A stretch of 64,000 nt of DNA from Paracoccus saliphilus (GCF_028553805.1 NZ_CP067140.1:4222001-4286000); one strand, 5' to 3'. Numbered from the stretch's first letter, positions 1 through 7,980 are shown. Notes: generated from the letters alone by a model not told the origin. Numbers and translations are program-made.

Positions 1-1137
1 GGCGCGCAGGGCACGGTGGAGACCATGGTCGAGAACGGCCGGGTGTTCGCCGAGACCGCTGCCGGCAAGGTGGAGGTGGTGATCGCCAATGCCGCCCAGG
101 CCGCCGAGATCGGGGGAGAGGCCGGCCTGTATGCCATCGGCACCGGCAACACGGGGGCCGCGCAAACCTTCATGACACTGGGGATCGTCTATTTCTGCGT
201 GATGATCCTGGCCTCCTTCATGTATCGCGTGCCTGCCAAGGACTGGAAGCCCGAGGGCTGGGTGCCCAAACCCGCCAAATCCGGGCTGGTCACGCAGAAC
301 AACGTGCATATCGACCAGGCGCTGAAGACGCCGCAATTCTGGCAGATGTGGCTGATGCTGTGCTTCAACGTCACCGCCGGGATCGGGGTGATCGGTGTCG
401 CCAAGACGATGATGTCCGAGATCTATGGCACCACCATGCCCGGCATCGTCACCGCGGCTTTCGCCTCGACCTATGTGCTGATGATCTCGGTGTTCAACAT
501 GTGCGGGCGGTTCTTCTGGGCCTCGACCTCGGATTACATCGGCCGCAAGATGACCTATCACTGCTTCTTCGTGCTGGGCACGCTGCTGTATCTGTCGATC
601 CCGTTCTTCGCCTCGGCAGGGGCCGAGAGCCCGAACGTGATCTACCTGGTCGGCTTCTATGTCGCCACGATGATCATCTTCTCGATGTATGGCGGCGGGT
701 TCGCGACCATCCCGGCCTATCTGGCCGACATGTTCGGCACCATGCATGTGGGCGGCATTCACGGCAGGCTCCTGACCGCATGGTCGGCGGCCGGGGTGCT
801 CGGGCCGTTGGCGATCACCTCGCTGCGGGATTTATCGGTGGGCAAGGCGGTCACCGACCTGACCAGCAGGATCGATCCGGCGGCATTCGCCGAGAAATTC
901 GGTGCGCCCATCGAGCAGCTCGACCAGCTTGTCGCCGCCAAGACCGTGACCATCGCCAAGCTGATGGAGATCGCTCCAGAAGGCACCATCGATCCGACCT
1001 CAAGCCTCTACAACACAACCATGTACGCCATGGCCGGACTGCTCGTCATCGCATTCTTCGCCAATCTGCTGATGCGTCCCGTTAAGGAACACCATCATCA
1101 CGACGAGCCGGAATTGCAGGCCATACCGGCTGAATAA
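1..1137 (+). CDS. OFA-family MFS transporter (oxalate/formate antiporter type), C-terminal part
   Basis: The frame is open from base 1, so the gene begins upstream of the window; the ATG at 16 is internal. The visible 379 residues hold roughly seven to eight membrane segments: one near the start, then the second MFS half. The stretch around residues 115-135 and the cytoplasmic loop GRFFWASTSDYIGRK (an MFS signature between helices) fit the oxalate:formate antiporter (OFA) family of inner-membrane carriers. There are two soluble insertions, one near the visible N-terminus and one of about 60 residues before the last helix, and a His-rich tail (EHHHHDEPE). The substrate cannot be read from sequence. 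In a locus that makes formate from methylated amines, a formate or other small-carboxylate exchanger is plausible (inference). The ATPase gene that follows is on the other strand. Confidence 0.75.
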   Translation, partial: GAQGTVETMVENGRVFAETAAGKVEVVIANAAQAAEIGGEAGLYAIGTGNTGAAQTFMTLGIVYFCVMILASFMYRVPAKDWKPEGWVPKPAKSGLVTQNNVHIDQALKTPQFWQMWLMLCFNVTAGIGVIGVAKTMMSEIYGTTMPGIVTAAFASTYVLMISVFNMCGRFFWASTSDYIGRKMTYHCFFVLGTLLYLSIPFFASAGAESPNVIYLVGFYVATMIIFSMYGGGFATIPAYLADMFGTMHVGGIHGRLLTAWSAAGVLGPLAITSLRDLSVGKAVTDLTSRIDPAAFAEKFGAPIEQLDQLVAAKTVTIAKLMEIAPEGTIDPTSSLYNTTMYAMAGLLVIAFFANLLMRPVKEHHHHDEPELQAIPAE

Positions 1138-1311
1138 GGGGCGCGCTCGGTTATCCGGAGGTTGGCTGATTCTTCCCTTTCGCAGGCCATTGGGGGCCAT
1201 GCGCTCCCCACCTCCTTTCCGGACAGGGCCCAGTACGGATATCGCATGAGATAGCCGATGCGTGCCGAAACCATCCGCAAGGAACTTGTCCTTGGTGGCA
1301 AGGCGTGCGCG

Positions 1312-2028
1312 TCACTCTACGATATCGCCCTTAAGGAATGCCCGCGCCTGAGAGGTAGAGGGCCCGTCGAAAAATTCCGGGGCGTCGCCCTGATCGTGAA
1401 CCTTGCCACGTAAGAGGAATACGACCTGATCGGCCAGACGCCGCGCCTGTCCCATATCGTGGGTCGACATGATCAAACGGGTTCCCCGCGCCTTGGCCGA
1501 TTGCAAAATATCCTCGATTTCCCGTGTCGCCCGCCCATCCAGAGACGAACAGGGCTCATCGAGGAACACAAGCCTTGGATCGGAGATCAGCGCCCGGGCC
1601 AGGGCCAGTTTCTGCTGTTCTCCACCCGACAGAATTGAGGCCTGTCGATCAAGCATCCTGTCCAGAGCGACCTTTTCGGCCCATTCCCGCGCCCGTGCCC
1701 TTGCGTCAAGACGAGATGTACCGTGAATCACAAGCGGATAGATCAGGTTCTGCTCAACCGTTCGACGTAGCATGACCGGGCGCTGAAAGACGAAAGCCTG
1801 CTGTCGGCGCGCCTCCTGCATCGGGCAGGCCCAAGTGATCGACCCTCCCGTCAGCCGGGCCGCGCCATGCAGCAGGCGCAGGAACGAGGTCTTGCCCGAG
1901 CCGTTTGGTCCGATAACGACGCAGGTTCCCCGCCCCTCCAGCGTCAGGTCGATCGGACCGACAAGCACGGTGCCGCGTCGCGATGTCCGGGCACCGGCCA
2001 TCGTTACCGGGAAAAGCTCGCTTACCAT
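1312..2028 (-). CDS. tupC: Tungstate/molybdate-type ABC transporter ATP-binding protein
   Basis: ABC ATPase of 238 aa with Walker A (GPNGSGKTS), Q-loop (FQRPVML), signature LSGGEQQKLALARAL, Walker B (LVFLDEP) and the switch His in STHDMGQARRLADQ. The short ATPase with no C-terminal Mop/TOBE domain resembles TupC-type proteins rather than ModC. I place the start at the ATG at 2028, which overlaps the permease stop by 7 bp (ATGGTAA), rather than at an in-frame start 30 bp further upstream inside the permease gene. It forms a two-gene unit with the permease. No substrate-binding gene (TupA) lies next to it, which is unusual. Assignment to tungstate rather than molybdate or another anion is by family resemblance only. 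Confidence 0.72.
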   Translation of the reverse strand: MVSELFPVTMAGARTSRRGTVLVGPIDLTLEGRGTCVVIGPNGSGKTSFLRLLHGAARLTGGSITWACPMQEARRQQAFVFQRPVMLRRTVEQNLIYPLVIHGTSRLDARARAREWAEKVALDRMLDRQASILSGGEQQKLALARALISDPRLVFLDEPCSSLDGRATREIEDILQSAKARGTRLIMSTHDMGQARRLADQVVFLLRGKVHDQGDAPEFFDGPSTSQARAFLKGDIVE

Positions 2029-2726
2029 CCCGCCTCCCGCTCGGTTCCGCTCACCCAATGGATCGCGATATTGACAGAGATAGCCAATGCGATCAGGACA
2101 AAGCCAAGCGCCAACGCCAGGGCGAATTCGCCTTTGCCGGTTTCCAGCGCGATGGCAGTGGTCAGGACTCGTGTAACGTTGTCGATATTGCCACCGACAA
2201 TCATGATGGCACCCACCTCACCGATCGCACGACCGAAACCGGCAAGAGCGGCAGTCAGAAGGCCCCTGCGCGAATCCCATAGTAAGGTCCGGATCTTCTG
2301 CACCTGCGTCACATTCATCGAGATCAGCAGGTCATGGTAGTCCTGCCAGAGTTCGCGAATGGATTGATGAGCGATGCTGGCAATCAGGGGCACGACAATA
2401 ACGACTTGCGCGATGATCATCGCCGTCGGCGTGAACAGGAGGCCAAACACTCCCAAAGGCCCGGAGCGTGACAGGAGCACATAGACGATCAGCCCCACCA
2501 CGACCGGGGGCAGGCCCATCAACGCATTCAGAAGAGCCACGACATTGCGTCGCCACCGAAAACGGTAAACGGCAAGATAGGCCGCCAACGGCATGGCCAC
2601 GAGCGCGGCAATGACCACCGCGCTGATCGTCACCTGCAAAGATCGCAACGAAATCTCGATCAACTCCGCATCTAGCGTCACCACCAGCCAGAATGCCTGC
2701 GCGAGACCGTCCCAAAGATCGACCAT
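2022..2726 (-). CDS. tupB: Tungstate-type ABC transporter permease
   Basis: A 234-aa BPD-type permease with about five to six membrane helices and the EAA-like cytoplasmic loop near ALAGFGRAIGEVGAIMIVGG, typical of TupB/WtpB/ModB-like permeases. The start at 2726 (MVDLWDGL) has a strong GGGAGGTGG ribosome site about 7 bp upstream; a longer reading frame to 2789 has no such support. It overlaps the ATPase gene by 7 bp, so the two are translationally coupled. The likely role is uptake of tungstate (or molybdate) for molybdopterin enzymes such as formate dehydrogenase, which would suit the C1 metabolism in this window (inference). The missing periplasmic binding protein must be encoded elsewhere or not at all. 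Confidence 0.75.
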   Translation of the reverse strand: MVDLWDGLAQAFWLVVTLDAELIEISLRSLQVTISAVVIAALVAMPLAAYLAVYRFRWRRNVVALLNALMGLPPVVVGLIVYVLLSRSGPLGVFGLLFTPTAMIIAQVVIVVPLIASIAHQSIRELWQDYHDLLISMNVTQVQKIRTLLWDSRRGLLTAALAGFGRAIGEVGAIMIVGGNIDNVTRVLTTAIALETGKGEFALALALGFVLIALAISVNIAIHWVSGTEREAGW

Positions 2727-2819
2727 GCGCCGACCACCTCCCGAATTTGCGCACAAGCTGCAGGATCGCAACGCGATTTCCAACCCCATTGCGACTGATC
2801 GCGCTTTGTTTTTCGTTGG

Positions 2820-3224
2820 TTAGTCCAGATTTCTGGCAGTTTCGGCAGCCGTGGTGAAGTTCCGCATCACCATTCGGGCAAGATCATCCCCGATTCCCAT
2901 CTTCTCGATGGCCTTTGCCATGCATCTCAACCAGAGATCGCGCATTTCCGGGCCGATAGGCACATGCTCGTGGATCTGTTTGAGCCGCGAATGCCTATGC
3001 TTCATCACATAGTATTGGGGGCCTCCAAAGAAGCCGCAAAGATAGTTGAACTGCTCCTCCCTGGACTGGGCTATTCCGGCCCCCTGAAGATGGAGCAGAT
3101 GCAATTCCCCGGCCTCCTCGTCCCGCTCGACGATATCGTAGAATTCTTTGACCAGAGCGCGAATCCCGTCATCTCCTCCCAACTTCTGGTAAAGCGATTG
3201 CTTCTCCTGTGCGGCAAAATACAA
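2820..3224 (-). CDS. Group II truncated hemoglobin
   Basis: A 134-aa globin of the group II truncated family (GlbO/YjbI-like). Features seen are the N-terminal LYQKLGGDDGIRALVKEFYD, the central FGGPQYYVMKH segment, and RLKQIHEHVPIG, where the family places the proximal heme histidine and its neighbours. The C-terminal helix carries RDLWLRCM with the G8 Trp usual in group II. Such proteins bind O2/NO or protect against nitrosative and oxidative stress. The start codon is TTG at 3224, preceded 6 bp upstream by a very strong AGGGAGGA site; no ATG in frame fits. It stands alone upstream of tupB with a 93-bp gap. The 5' region has three tandem 14-bp repeats (separate entry). Confidence 0.85.
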   Translation of the reverse strand: MYFAAQEKQSLYQKLGGDDGIRALVKEFYDIVERDEEAGELHLLHLQGAGIAQSREEQFNYLCGFFGGPQYYVMKHRHSRLKQIHEHVPIGPEMRDLWLRCMAKAIEKMGIGDDLARMVMRNFTTAAETARNLD

Positions 3225-3251
3225 GATATCCTCCCTGGAAATTTCATCCCG

Positions 3252-3287
3252 AAGGTATCACCGGGAAGGATATTCCCTCAAGGATAC
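3252..3287 (-). promoter_or_regulatory. Three tandem 14-bp-spaced AAGGRTAY repeats upstream of the globin gene
   Basis: AAGGTATC (3252), AAGGATAT (3266) and AAGGATAC (3280) start exactly 14 bp apart, just upstream of the globin ribosome site. The middle copy lies in a perfect inverted repeat, GGGAA-5-TTCCC (3263-3277). A perfect TATAAT lies further upstream on the same strand (complement of 3358-3363), in an AT-rich stretch, so the repeats would sit in the 5' leader. Binding of a redox or NO-responsive regulator is a guess; none of the FNR/NNR consensus sites I looked for is present. Confidence 0.35.
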
Positions 3288-3528
3288 TGTCATTCTTTTT
3301 AAGAAACTTCTTTCGGCAAAATCCATCTTCCGAAACATCGCCAGACACCTCAATATCATTATAATTCAATACACTGAATACCAACACGCTCCATTCCGTC
3401 AGCAGGATAAGGATACGCTTCCTCCAATCCTCTACTTACCGTCCCAATTTCCATAAAATTGATGCGTAGGAAGTAATTTTTCTCCCTTGTAAATTTTTTC
3501 TTGCCCCCCAAGGCATCGATGGTGTTTC
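3288..3528. other. AT-rich intergenic region with a candidate promoter, otherwise nothing recognised
   Basis: Intergenic space between the globin gene and the permease operon, clearly richer in A and T than its surroundings. It holds a perfect TATAAT on the minus strand (3358-3363) with a weak -35, and a small inverted repeat ATTCA-6-TGAAT (3364-3379) overlapping it. No convincing ORF, RNA fold or mobile element was seen. A promoter for the plus-strand operon is expected here but I cannot pin it down. Confidence 0.4.
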
Positions 3529-3639
3529 ATGACCACTACAGATTCCCTGCGCCGGGACAAAAATTCCGCGGAACGACAGGGGTCGCCTTTCTGGCGGTCT
3601 TCCGTGGAGCATCAACATAGGGAGGAGCGCTATGTCTGA
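3529..3639 (+). CDS. Possible 36-aa hydrophilic leader or small protein
   Basis: An ATG-started 36-codon frame beginning MTTTDSLRRDKNSAERQGSP and ending REERYV. Its stop overlaps the start of the next gene by 8 bp, an arrangement that would couple their translation. The next gene's own ribosome site (GGGAGGAGC) lies inside this frame. Its own ribosome site is weak. It could be a translated leader peptide, a genuine small protein or chance. It is reported only because of the overlap and the position at the head of an operon of other very small proteins. Confidence 0.25.
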   Translation: MTTTDSLRRDKNSAERQGSPFWRSSVEHQHREERYV

Positions 3640-3925
3640 TCTCACCCGACGGATCATGGCCATGCATCGACTCGACGTCATCGTGGCATGGGCCTTCGTC
3701 GCCGGACTATGGTTCGCCATTATCTTCGTCGCCATCGCAACCTGGTCACTCGCCCCAAGCAGCGCCGCACGTATTGTCCTGCTGATCGGAGGCGCTGTTG
3801 TATTGCTGTTCAACACAGCCGCGATCGTGGCAATGCTGCGCCATTACCGCGAGGATCGCGATTTCATGTATGGGCTGGATATCAAGTTTCTCGACGCCGC
3901 CCGCGCCAAGCGGAAGGGGATGTGA
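3632..3925 (+). CDS. Small two-helix membrane protein, first gene of APC permease operon
   Basis: A 97-aa protein with two hydrophobic segments (about residues 17-37 and 46-68) and a basic C-terminal tail (RAKRKGM). I do not recognise the family. The strong site GGGAGGAGC sits 5 bp before the ATG. It is followed after a single base by a second small membrane protein, then a third, then the APC permease, so it probably belongs to one transcript and perhaps one membrane complex. Small accessory subunits are known for some NSS (MetS) and SSS transporters; an APC permease with several would be less usual. Function is inferred only from context. Confidence 0.6.
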   Translation: MSDLTRRIMAMHRLDVIVAWAFVAGLWFAIIFVAIATWSLAPSSAARIVLLIGGAVVLLFNTAAIVAMLRHYREDRDFMYGLDIKFLDAARAKRKGM

Positions 3926-3926
3926 G

Positions 3927-4307
3927 ATGGCCCGATACACCCCTCCACCGCAAAGCAAGCTGGCACAAGTCTTTGACGTGCTCGTGCTGCTGATCCTGAC
4001 CATCGGCGCGCTTTACATCCCGCTCTGGCTGGGACTGGCTGGCAGCGATCAGGTGATCCAGGCGGTTGACAACCCCACATGGGAGAAGCTCGGGCAGAAC
4101 GCCGCGATGGTCGAGCAATGGGGCAAGCTGGGCTTCGCTGATGCCGAAGCGGCCGCGCCACTGATCACCGCCAGATTCGACTATTCCTTCAATATCTTGG
4201 CTCTGATTGTCGTGATCATTGCCGTGCTTGGCTATTACACAATCATGCTGAGATTGTCGGAGAAGGAATATCGCGAAGTCATCGCCGAAAAATTCGGAGA
4301 GGAATAG
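3927..4307 (+). CDS. Small two-helix membrane protein, second gene of APC permease operon
   Basis: A 126-aa protein. It has a hydrophobic segment near residues 14-36, then a loop of about 50 residues, probably extracytoplasmic, with charged and Trp-containing stretches. A second hydrophobic segment lies near residues 89-110, followed by an acidic/basic tail (SEKEYREVIAEKFGEE). No recognised domain. The ATG at 3927 comes one base after the previous stop, with the GGAAGGGGATG region of the upstream gene acting as ribosome site; a longer frame from 3798 overlaps the previous gene and is rejected. It is likely a partner of the neighbouring small proteins and the permease. Confidence 0.6.
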   Translation: MARYTPPPQSKLAQVFDVLVLLILTIGALYIPLWLGLAGSDQVIQAVDNPTWEKLGQNAAMVEQWGKLGFADAEAAAPLITARFDYSFNILALIVVIIAVLGYYTIMLRLSEKEYREVIAEKFGEE

Positions 4308-4316
4308 GGGACAGAC

Positions 4317-4484
4317 ATGCTTATCTGGAATCTCGCAGAATATGTCGCATGGGCACTCTCTGCCGTGCTCGGCGCCTATATCGTTATCGACTGGTTTCGG
4401 ACCGACAGCCGCTACAGTGAGGAACAGCTGACCTCCTCACATGAAGGGCAGATCGAAGCGATGACCGAACAGCACGAGCTTTAA
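4317..4484 (+). CDS. Small single-helix membrane protein, third gene of APC permease operon
   Basis: A 55-aa protein beginning MLIWNLAEYVAWALSAVL. It has one membrane helix (about residues 5-25) and an acidic hydrophilic tail ending MTEQHEL. It is too short for most automatic gene calls. An ATAGGGG(A) site precedes the ATG, and the stop lies 11 bp before the permease start, with AAGGA in between. Its place between two sure genes, all on one strand with gaps of about 10 bp, supports it being real. The topology, one helix plus an acidic tail, resembles that of small transporter subunits; the function is unknown. Confidence 0.6.
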   Translation: MLIWNLAEYVAWALSAVLGAYIVIDWFRTDSRYSEEQLTSSHEGQIEAMTEQHEL

Positions 4485-4495
4485 GGAATACGCAT

Positions 4496-5917
4496 ATGTC
4501 GGATACAGCCAGCAATACTCCCGGCATCGCCGGCGAGGCCGAAAGCGCAGCCGTGCAGAACGGGGGCCTTCTCAGGGTCCTGGGGCCGGCACATATCTGG
4601 GCGCTTGGCGTCGGGATCGTGCTTGTCGGCGAATATATGGGATGGAACTTTGCGGTCGGCAAAGGCGGGGCTTATGCGGCCTTGATCGCCTGCTGGTTCG
4701 CAGGCATCCTTTACAGTTGCGTCGCCATGCTCGACAGCGAGGTCACCTCGACCGTTGCCGCCGCAGGTGGGCAATATACGCAAGCCAAGCATATCATCGG
4801 GCCACTGATGGCCTTCAATGTCGGACTTTATCTCGTTTTCGCCTATACGATGCTGGAAGCCGCCAATGCGATCACCGTGGGCTTCCTGTTCGAAACCGTC
4901 GCGGGAATGAGCGGTCACGAGGGGCTTAATCCGCAACCCTTCATCGTTCTGGCCATCATGTTCCTGGCATGGCTCAATTATCGCGGTGTGCTTGCAACGC
5001 TGACATTCAACCTGGTGATCACCGCCATTGCCTTCACAGCAATCCTGATCCTGTTCCTGGCCACCTCGCCGGTCTTTGGCGAGAGCCCGCTGAAACATGC
5101 CGAGCTGATGACCGATCTTCCCTATGGCTGGCTCGGGGTTCTGGCAGCGATGCATTTCGGGCTGTGGTATTACCTTGGCATCGAAGGCACCTGTCAGGCC
5201 GCAGAAGAGGTTCGCTCTCCGGCCCGGTCTCTGCCGTTCGGGACCTTGGCAGGCGTGATGACGCTGGCCATCGCAGCGACCCTGACATGGTATGTCTGTG
5301 TCGGATTGATGCCCTGGGAATATCTCGGTCAGTCGGGCGTGCCGTTGTTCGACGCAGCACGACTGTCGGGCTCGACCGCATTGGCGGTGCTCCTGGGCGT
5401 TGGGACGTTGTTCGCCACGCTGGCCTCGGCCAATGGCTGCATCAACGACGCCTCCCGCGCATGGTTCGCGATGGGCCGCGACCACTATCTGCCCTCGTGG
5501 TTCGGCGCGGTGCATCCGGTTTACCGGACGCCCTACCGTTCGATCATCTTCCTCGTGCCCATCGCGCTGATCTTTGCGCTTGGCGCACCGCTGGATCAGG
5601 TGATCACCTTCTCGATCCTGTCAGGGCTGTTGGGATATACCTTCATGCCGTTGAACATGATGCTGTTCCGTCGCAAATGGCCGTTGGACTCGATCAAGCG
5701 CGGCTACGAACATCCGTTCCACCCGATTCCGGCCATCACGCTTTTGTGCCTGTGCGGGATTACCTTCTTCGCGGTCTTCCTGGGTTACGGGACACAGTTG
5801 GTGGCGATGATTGCCTTCTATATCATCGTCTCGCTGTGGTTCCATTTCTGGCGTTACCGTTTCGTATACCGGGCGGCCCAGTTCACCATGCCTTGGCCGA
5901 AGCCTAAAGGCTACTGA
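4496..5917 (+). CDS. APC-superfamily permease, ethanolamine/amino-acid permease-like
   Basis: A 473-aa inner-membrane transporter with about 12 hydrophobic helices. The first helix region (IWALGVGIVLVGEYMGWN) has the glycine-rich break typical of APC substrate-binding helix 1. The AAMHFGLWYYLGIEGTCQAAEEVRSPARSLP-type segment around residue 218-250 matches helix 6 and the following loop of the ethanolamine permease (Eat-like) branch, where the acidic TCQAAEE replaces the usual GFE..A.AEE motif. The substrate is likely a small amine or amino acid. It follows three small membrane proteins at 12 bp and precedes two unknown proteins and a nitronate monooxygenase-like enzyme. In a methylamine-using organism, uptake of an amine or an amino compound is a reasonable guess (inference). 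Confidence 0.8.
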   Translation: MSDTASNTPGIAGEAESAAVQNGGLLRVLGPAHIWALGVGIVLVGEYMGWNFAVGKGGAYAALIACWFAGILYSCVAMLDSEVTSTVAAAGGQYTQAKHIIGPLMAFNVGLYLVFAYTMLEAANAITVGFLFETVAGMSGHEGLNPQPFIVLAIMFLAWLNYRGVLATLTFNLVITAIAFTAILILFLATSPVFGESPLKHAELMTDLPYGWLGVLAAMHFGLWYYLGIEGTCQAAEEVRSPARSLPFGTLAGVMTLAIAATLTWYVCVGLMPWEYLGQSGVPLFDAARLSGSTALAVLLGVGTLFATLASANGCINDASRAWFAMGRDHYLPSWFGAVHPVYRTPYRSIIFLVPIALIFALGAPLDQVITFSILSGLLGYTFMPLNMMLFRRKWPLDSIKRGYEHPFHPIPAITLLCLCGITFFAVFLGYGTQLVAMIAFYIIVSLWFHFWRYRFVYRAAQFTMPWPKPKGY

Positions 5918-5974
5918 AACCCCATTAGTCGCTTGCCGCAAGGCAGGCGGCCAACTCATTCCAGAGGTTGCAAC

Positions 5975-6670
5975 ATGCCGGAAATCGGGTTGACTATATT
6001 GCTGGCTCTGGCCGGCGCGGGCCTTGCTTTGCTCGTTCATCGCACCTTCCGTGCGGCAAATGCGCGACGCCTGTCGCGCCTCGCTTATTTCAACCGCTGC
6101 AAATCATTACTGACCACGCCCCGGCTGGGCCAGAGCGTAACCGGCTTTCCGCGCCTGTCCGGTATCTACAAGGGCAGCGAATGCGATCTGCAAGTCGTTC
6201 CCGACACGCTGACCTTTCGCAAGCTGCCCGCCTTGTGGTTCCTGATATCCCTGCCTTGTCCCCTGCCGATCCGGGCAAGCCTTGACCTGATGATACGGCC
6301 GACCGGCGTCGAGTCTTTCTCGGGTTTTCACCGCCTGCCCGAACAGATCGCCATTCCCGACAACTATCCCGAGGATTGCGCAATCCGGACGGATCAGCCT
6401 CGGCATCTGCTGCCAGAGCATATCCTTCGCCCGCATCTTCCGCTATTCGACGACCCCCTGATCAAGGAGCTGGTGATCTCTCCCCAGGGTTTGCGGATCG
6501 TGTTCCTGGCCGAAGAGGCGAACCGCTCACGCTATCTGATATTCCGCGACGCCGAGATGGGCCGGACACCGATATCTCCGCACCGGATCGCGCCATTGCT
6601 GGACCGGTTGCTGGCGATCAAGGCCGATATAGAGCGCCACAGCCGCCACGCCACGCGAGATGCCGCATGA
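5975..6670 (+). CDS. Protein of unknown function with N-terminal membrane helix
   Basis: A 231-aa protein. The start at 5975 is preferred because AGAGG precedes it and a hydrophobic helix follows at once (residues 4-23), which suggests a membrane anchor. The rest is soluble, with a possible second hydrophobic patch near residues 85-105 and no motif I recognise. It overlaps the next gene by 4 bp (ATGA), so the two are coupled. It sits 57 bp after the APC permease in the same operon. The sequence resembles anchored domains of unknown function rather than an enzyme with visible catalytic residues. Confidence 0.6.
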   Translation: MPEIGLTILLALAGAGLALLVHRTFRAANARRLSRLAYFNRCKSLLTTPRLGQSVTGFPRLSGIYKGSECDLQVVPDTLTFRKLPALWFLISLPCPLPIRASLDLMIRPTGVESFSGFHRLPEQIAIPDNYPEDCAIRTDQPRHLLPEHILRPHLPLFDDPLIKELVISPQGLRIVFLAEEANRSRYLIFRDAEMGRTPISPHRIAPLLDRLLAIKADIERHSRHATRDAA

Positions 6671-6948
6671 AATTCGTTCCCGATCGCCCCCCGAACCCCT
6701 ATCTCGTTCTCGCCTCCGCGATTATCCTGCCCGGAACCGGACAGGTCCTGAACAGGCAGCCTTATCGCGGATTGCTGTTTCTTTTCTTCATGTTCCTGCT
6801 TGGGGGCTATACGCTCAAGACCGCCGCGCCGGATGTTTCGCTTCTGGGCAAATTCGCCGGGGGCGTCTTTGTCTACGCGATGGCGATATTCGACGCCTAT
6901 CGCCATGCTCGCATCAGATACGCGGTCTGGCAGCACAGGAATGGCTAA
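6667..6948 (+). CDS. Small membrane protein of unknown function
   Basis: A 93-aa protein with up to three hydrophobic stretches (around residues 12-27, 33-50 and 60-75) and a basic C-terminus. The N-terminal pattern PNPYLVLASAIILPGTGQVL with a following glycine-rich helix resembles small DUF-type proteins seen with a TM2-like or GxGQxxN motif (here GTGQVLNRQPYRG). The ATG overlaps the previous stop by 4 bp. It lies in the APC permease operon and is followed after 15 bp by the flavoenzyme gene. Confidence 0.6.
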   Translation: MKFVPDRPPNPYLVLASAIILPGTGQVLNRQPYRGLLFLFFMFLLGGYTLKTAAPDVSLLGKFAGGVFVYAMAIFDAYRHARIRYAVWQHRNG

Positions 6949-6963
6949 GCCAGAGGGTCAGGT

Positions 6964-7980
6964 ATGACGGATGATCCACTTCACACACCGCTTTGCGAAA
7001 CGCTCGGTTGCGACCTGCCGATTGTGCTGGCAGGCATGGGCGGGGTCGCGCGGTGGGAGCTGGCCGCCGCGGTCGCCGAAGCCGGGGGCTTTGCAACACT
7101 CGGGATGGTTCGCGAAGATCCGGCGCTGATCGCATCAGAAATCAACGCCCTGCGTGCCGCCACCAACCGCCCCTTTGCGGTCAACCTTATCCCCGCCGCC
7201 ACCGATCCGGCCTTGCTGGATGCCCAGATCCAATGCTGCCTCGATCTGGAAGTCCGCGCATTTTCCTTTTTCTGGGATATCATGCCAGATGTCATCGCTC
7301 GCGTGAAACAGGCTGGATGCCTCGTGCTGCACCAGGTCGGCACGGTGGAAGCCGCCTCAATGGCCGAGCAGGCCGGGGCAGATGTCCTTATCGCGCAGGG
7401 CGTTGAAGCCGGAGGCCATGTCCATGGACGGAGTGCCGGATTTGAACTGGCCGAATCCATCCGCGATACCAGCAGCCTGCCCGTCGCCATCGCTGGCGGC
7501 ATCTCGACAGGCGAGGATCTCGCCGCCGCAATTCGCGCCGGGTTGGACGGTGTGCAATGCGGCACCGCCTTTCTGGCCACCGAAGAATCCTTCGCCCATG
7601 ATTATCACAAGATCCGCGTGACGACCGCAACCGGCACCGACACGGTTCTGACCGACGCCTTCGTACTGAACTGGCCCAAAGGCGCCGCCGTGCGCGTAAT
7701 CGGCAACAGCGTGACCGAAGCGCTTCAGGGCCGTCATTTCGGTCATGATCCTGCCACATTGCCGCGTGAAACCATCGCTTGGGACGGCAACGAGCCCCGT
7801 CTGCGCTTCAGTACGGATTCCCCGTTGCGGACAACAAGCGGCGATCTCGAAGCCATGGCCCTCTTTGCCGGTCAGGGAGCGGGCAGGATCAACGAGATCG
7901 TGCCCGCAGGATCACGCCTTCGCGCTATGGCCACGACGGCGCGACAAATCCTGACACAGGAATCTCAGAGGCCCGGATAA
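6964..7980 (+). CDS. Nitronate monooxygenase / NAD(P)H-dependent flavin oxidoreductase
   Basis: A 338-aa TIM-barrel FMN enzyme of the 2-nitropropane dioxygenase family. Seen are the N-terminal [11 protein letters not shown] (family PIxxAPMxGxx), the mid-protein [11 protein letters not shown] (family QGxEAGGH with the FMN-binding region and likely catalytic His), and AIAGGIST followed by [13 protein letters not shown], the FMN phosphate site. The enzymes oxidise nitronates such as propionate-3-nitronate, but many members act on unknown substrates. It is the last gene of the permease operon and runs 16 bp into the 3' end of glyA on the opposite strand, so the two units converge with no spacer. 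Confidence 0.8.
   Translation: MTDDPLHTPLCETLGCDLPIVLAGMGGVARWELAAAVAEAGGFATLGMVREDPALIASEINALRAATNRPFAVNLIPAATDPALLDAQIQCCLDLEVRAFSFFWDIMPDVIARVKQAGCLVLHQVGTVEAASMAEQAGADVLIAQGVEAGGHVHGRSAGFELAESIRDTSSLPVAIAGGISTGEDLAAAIRAGLDGVQCGTAFLATEESFAHDYHKIRVTTATGTDTVLTDAFVLNWPKGAAVRVIGNSVTEALQGRHFGHDPATLPRETIAWDGNEPRLRFSTDSPLRTTSGDLEAMALFAGQGAGRINEIVPAGSRLRAMATTARQILTQESQRPG

Noticed and set aside
1258..1413. 51-codon plus-strand frame downstream of the MFS gene
   Set aside because: Two thirds of it overlap the end of the tungstate-type ATPase gene on the other strand and it has no recognised domain.
4481..5515. 344-aa open frame on the minus strand over the APC permease
   Set aside because: It is antisense to a clear permease, has no recognised domain and is a typical GC-rich shadow frame.
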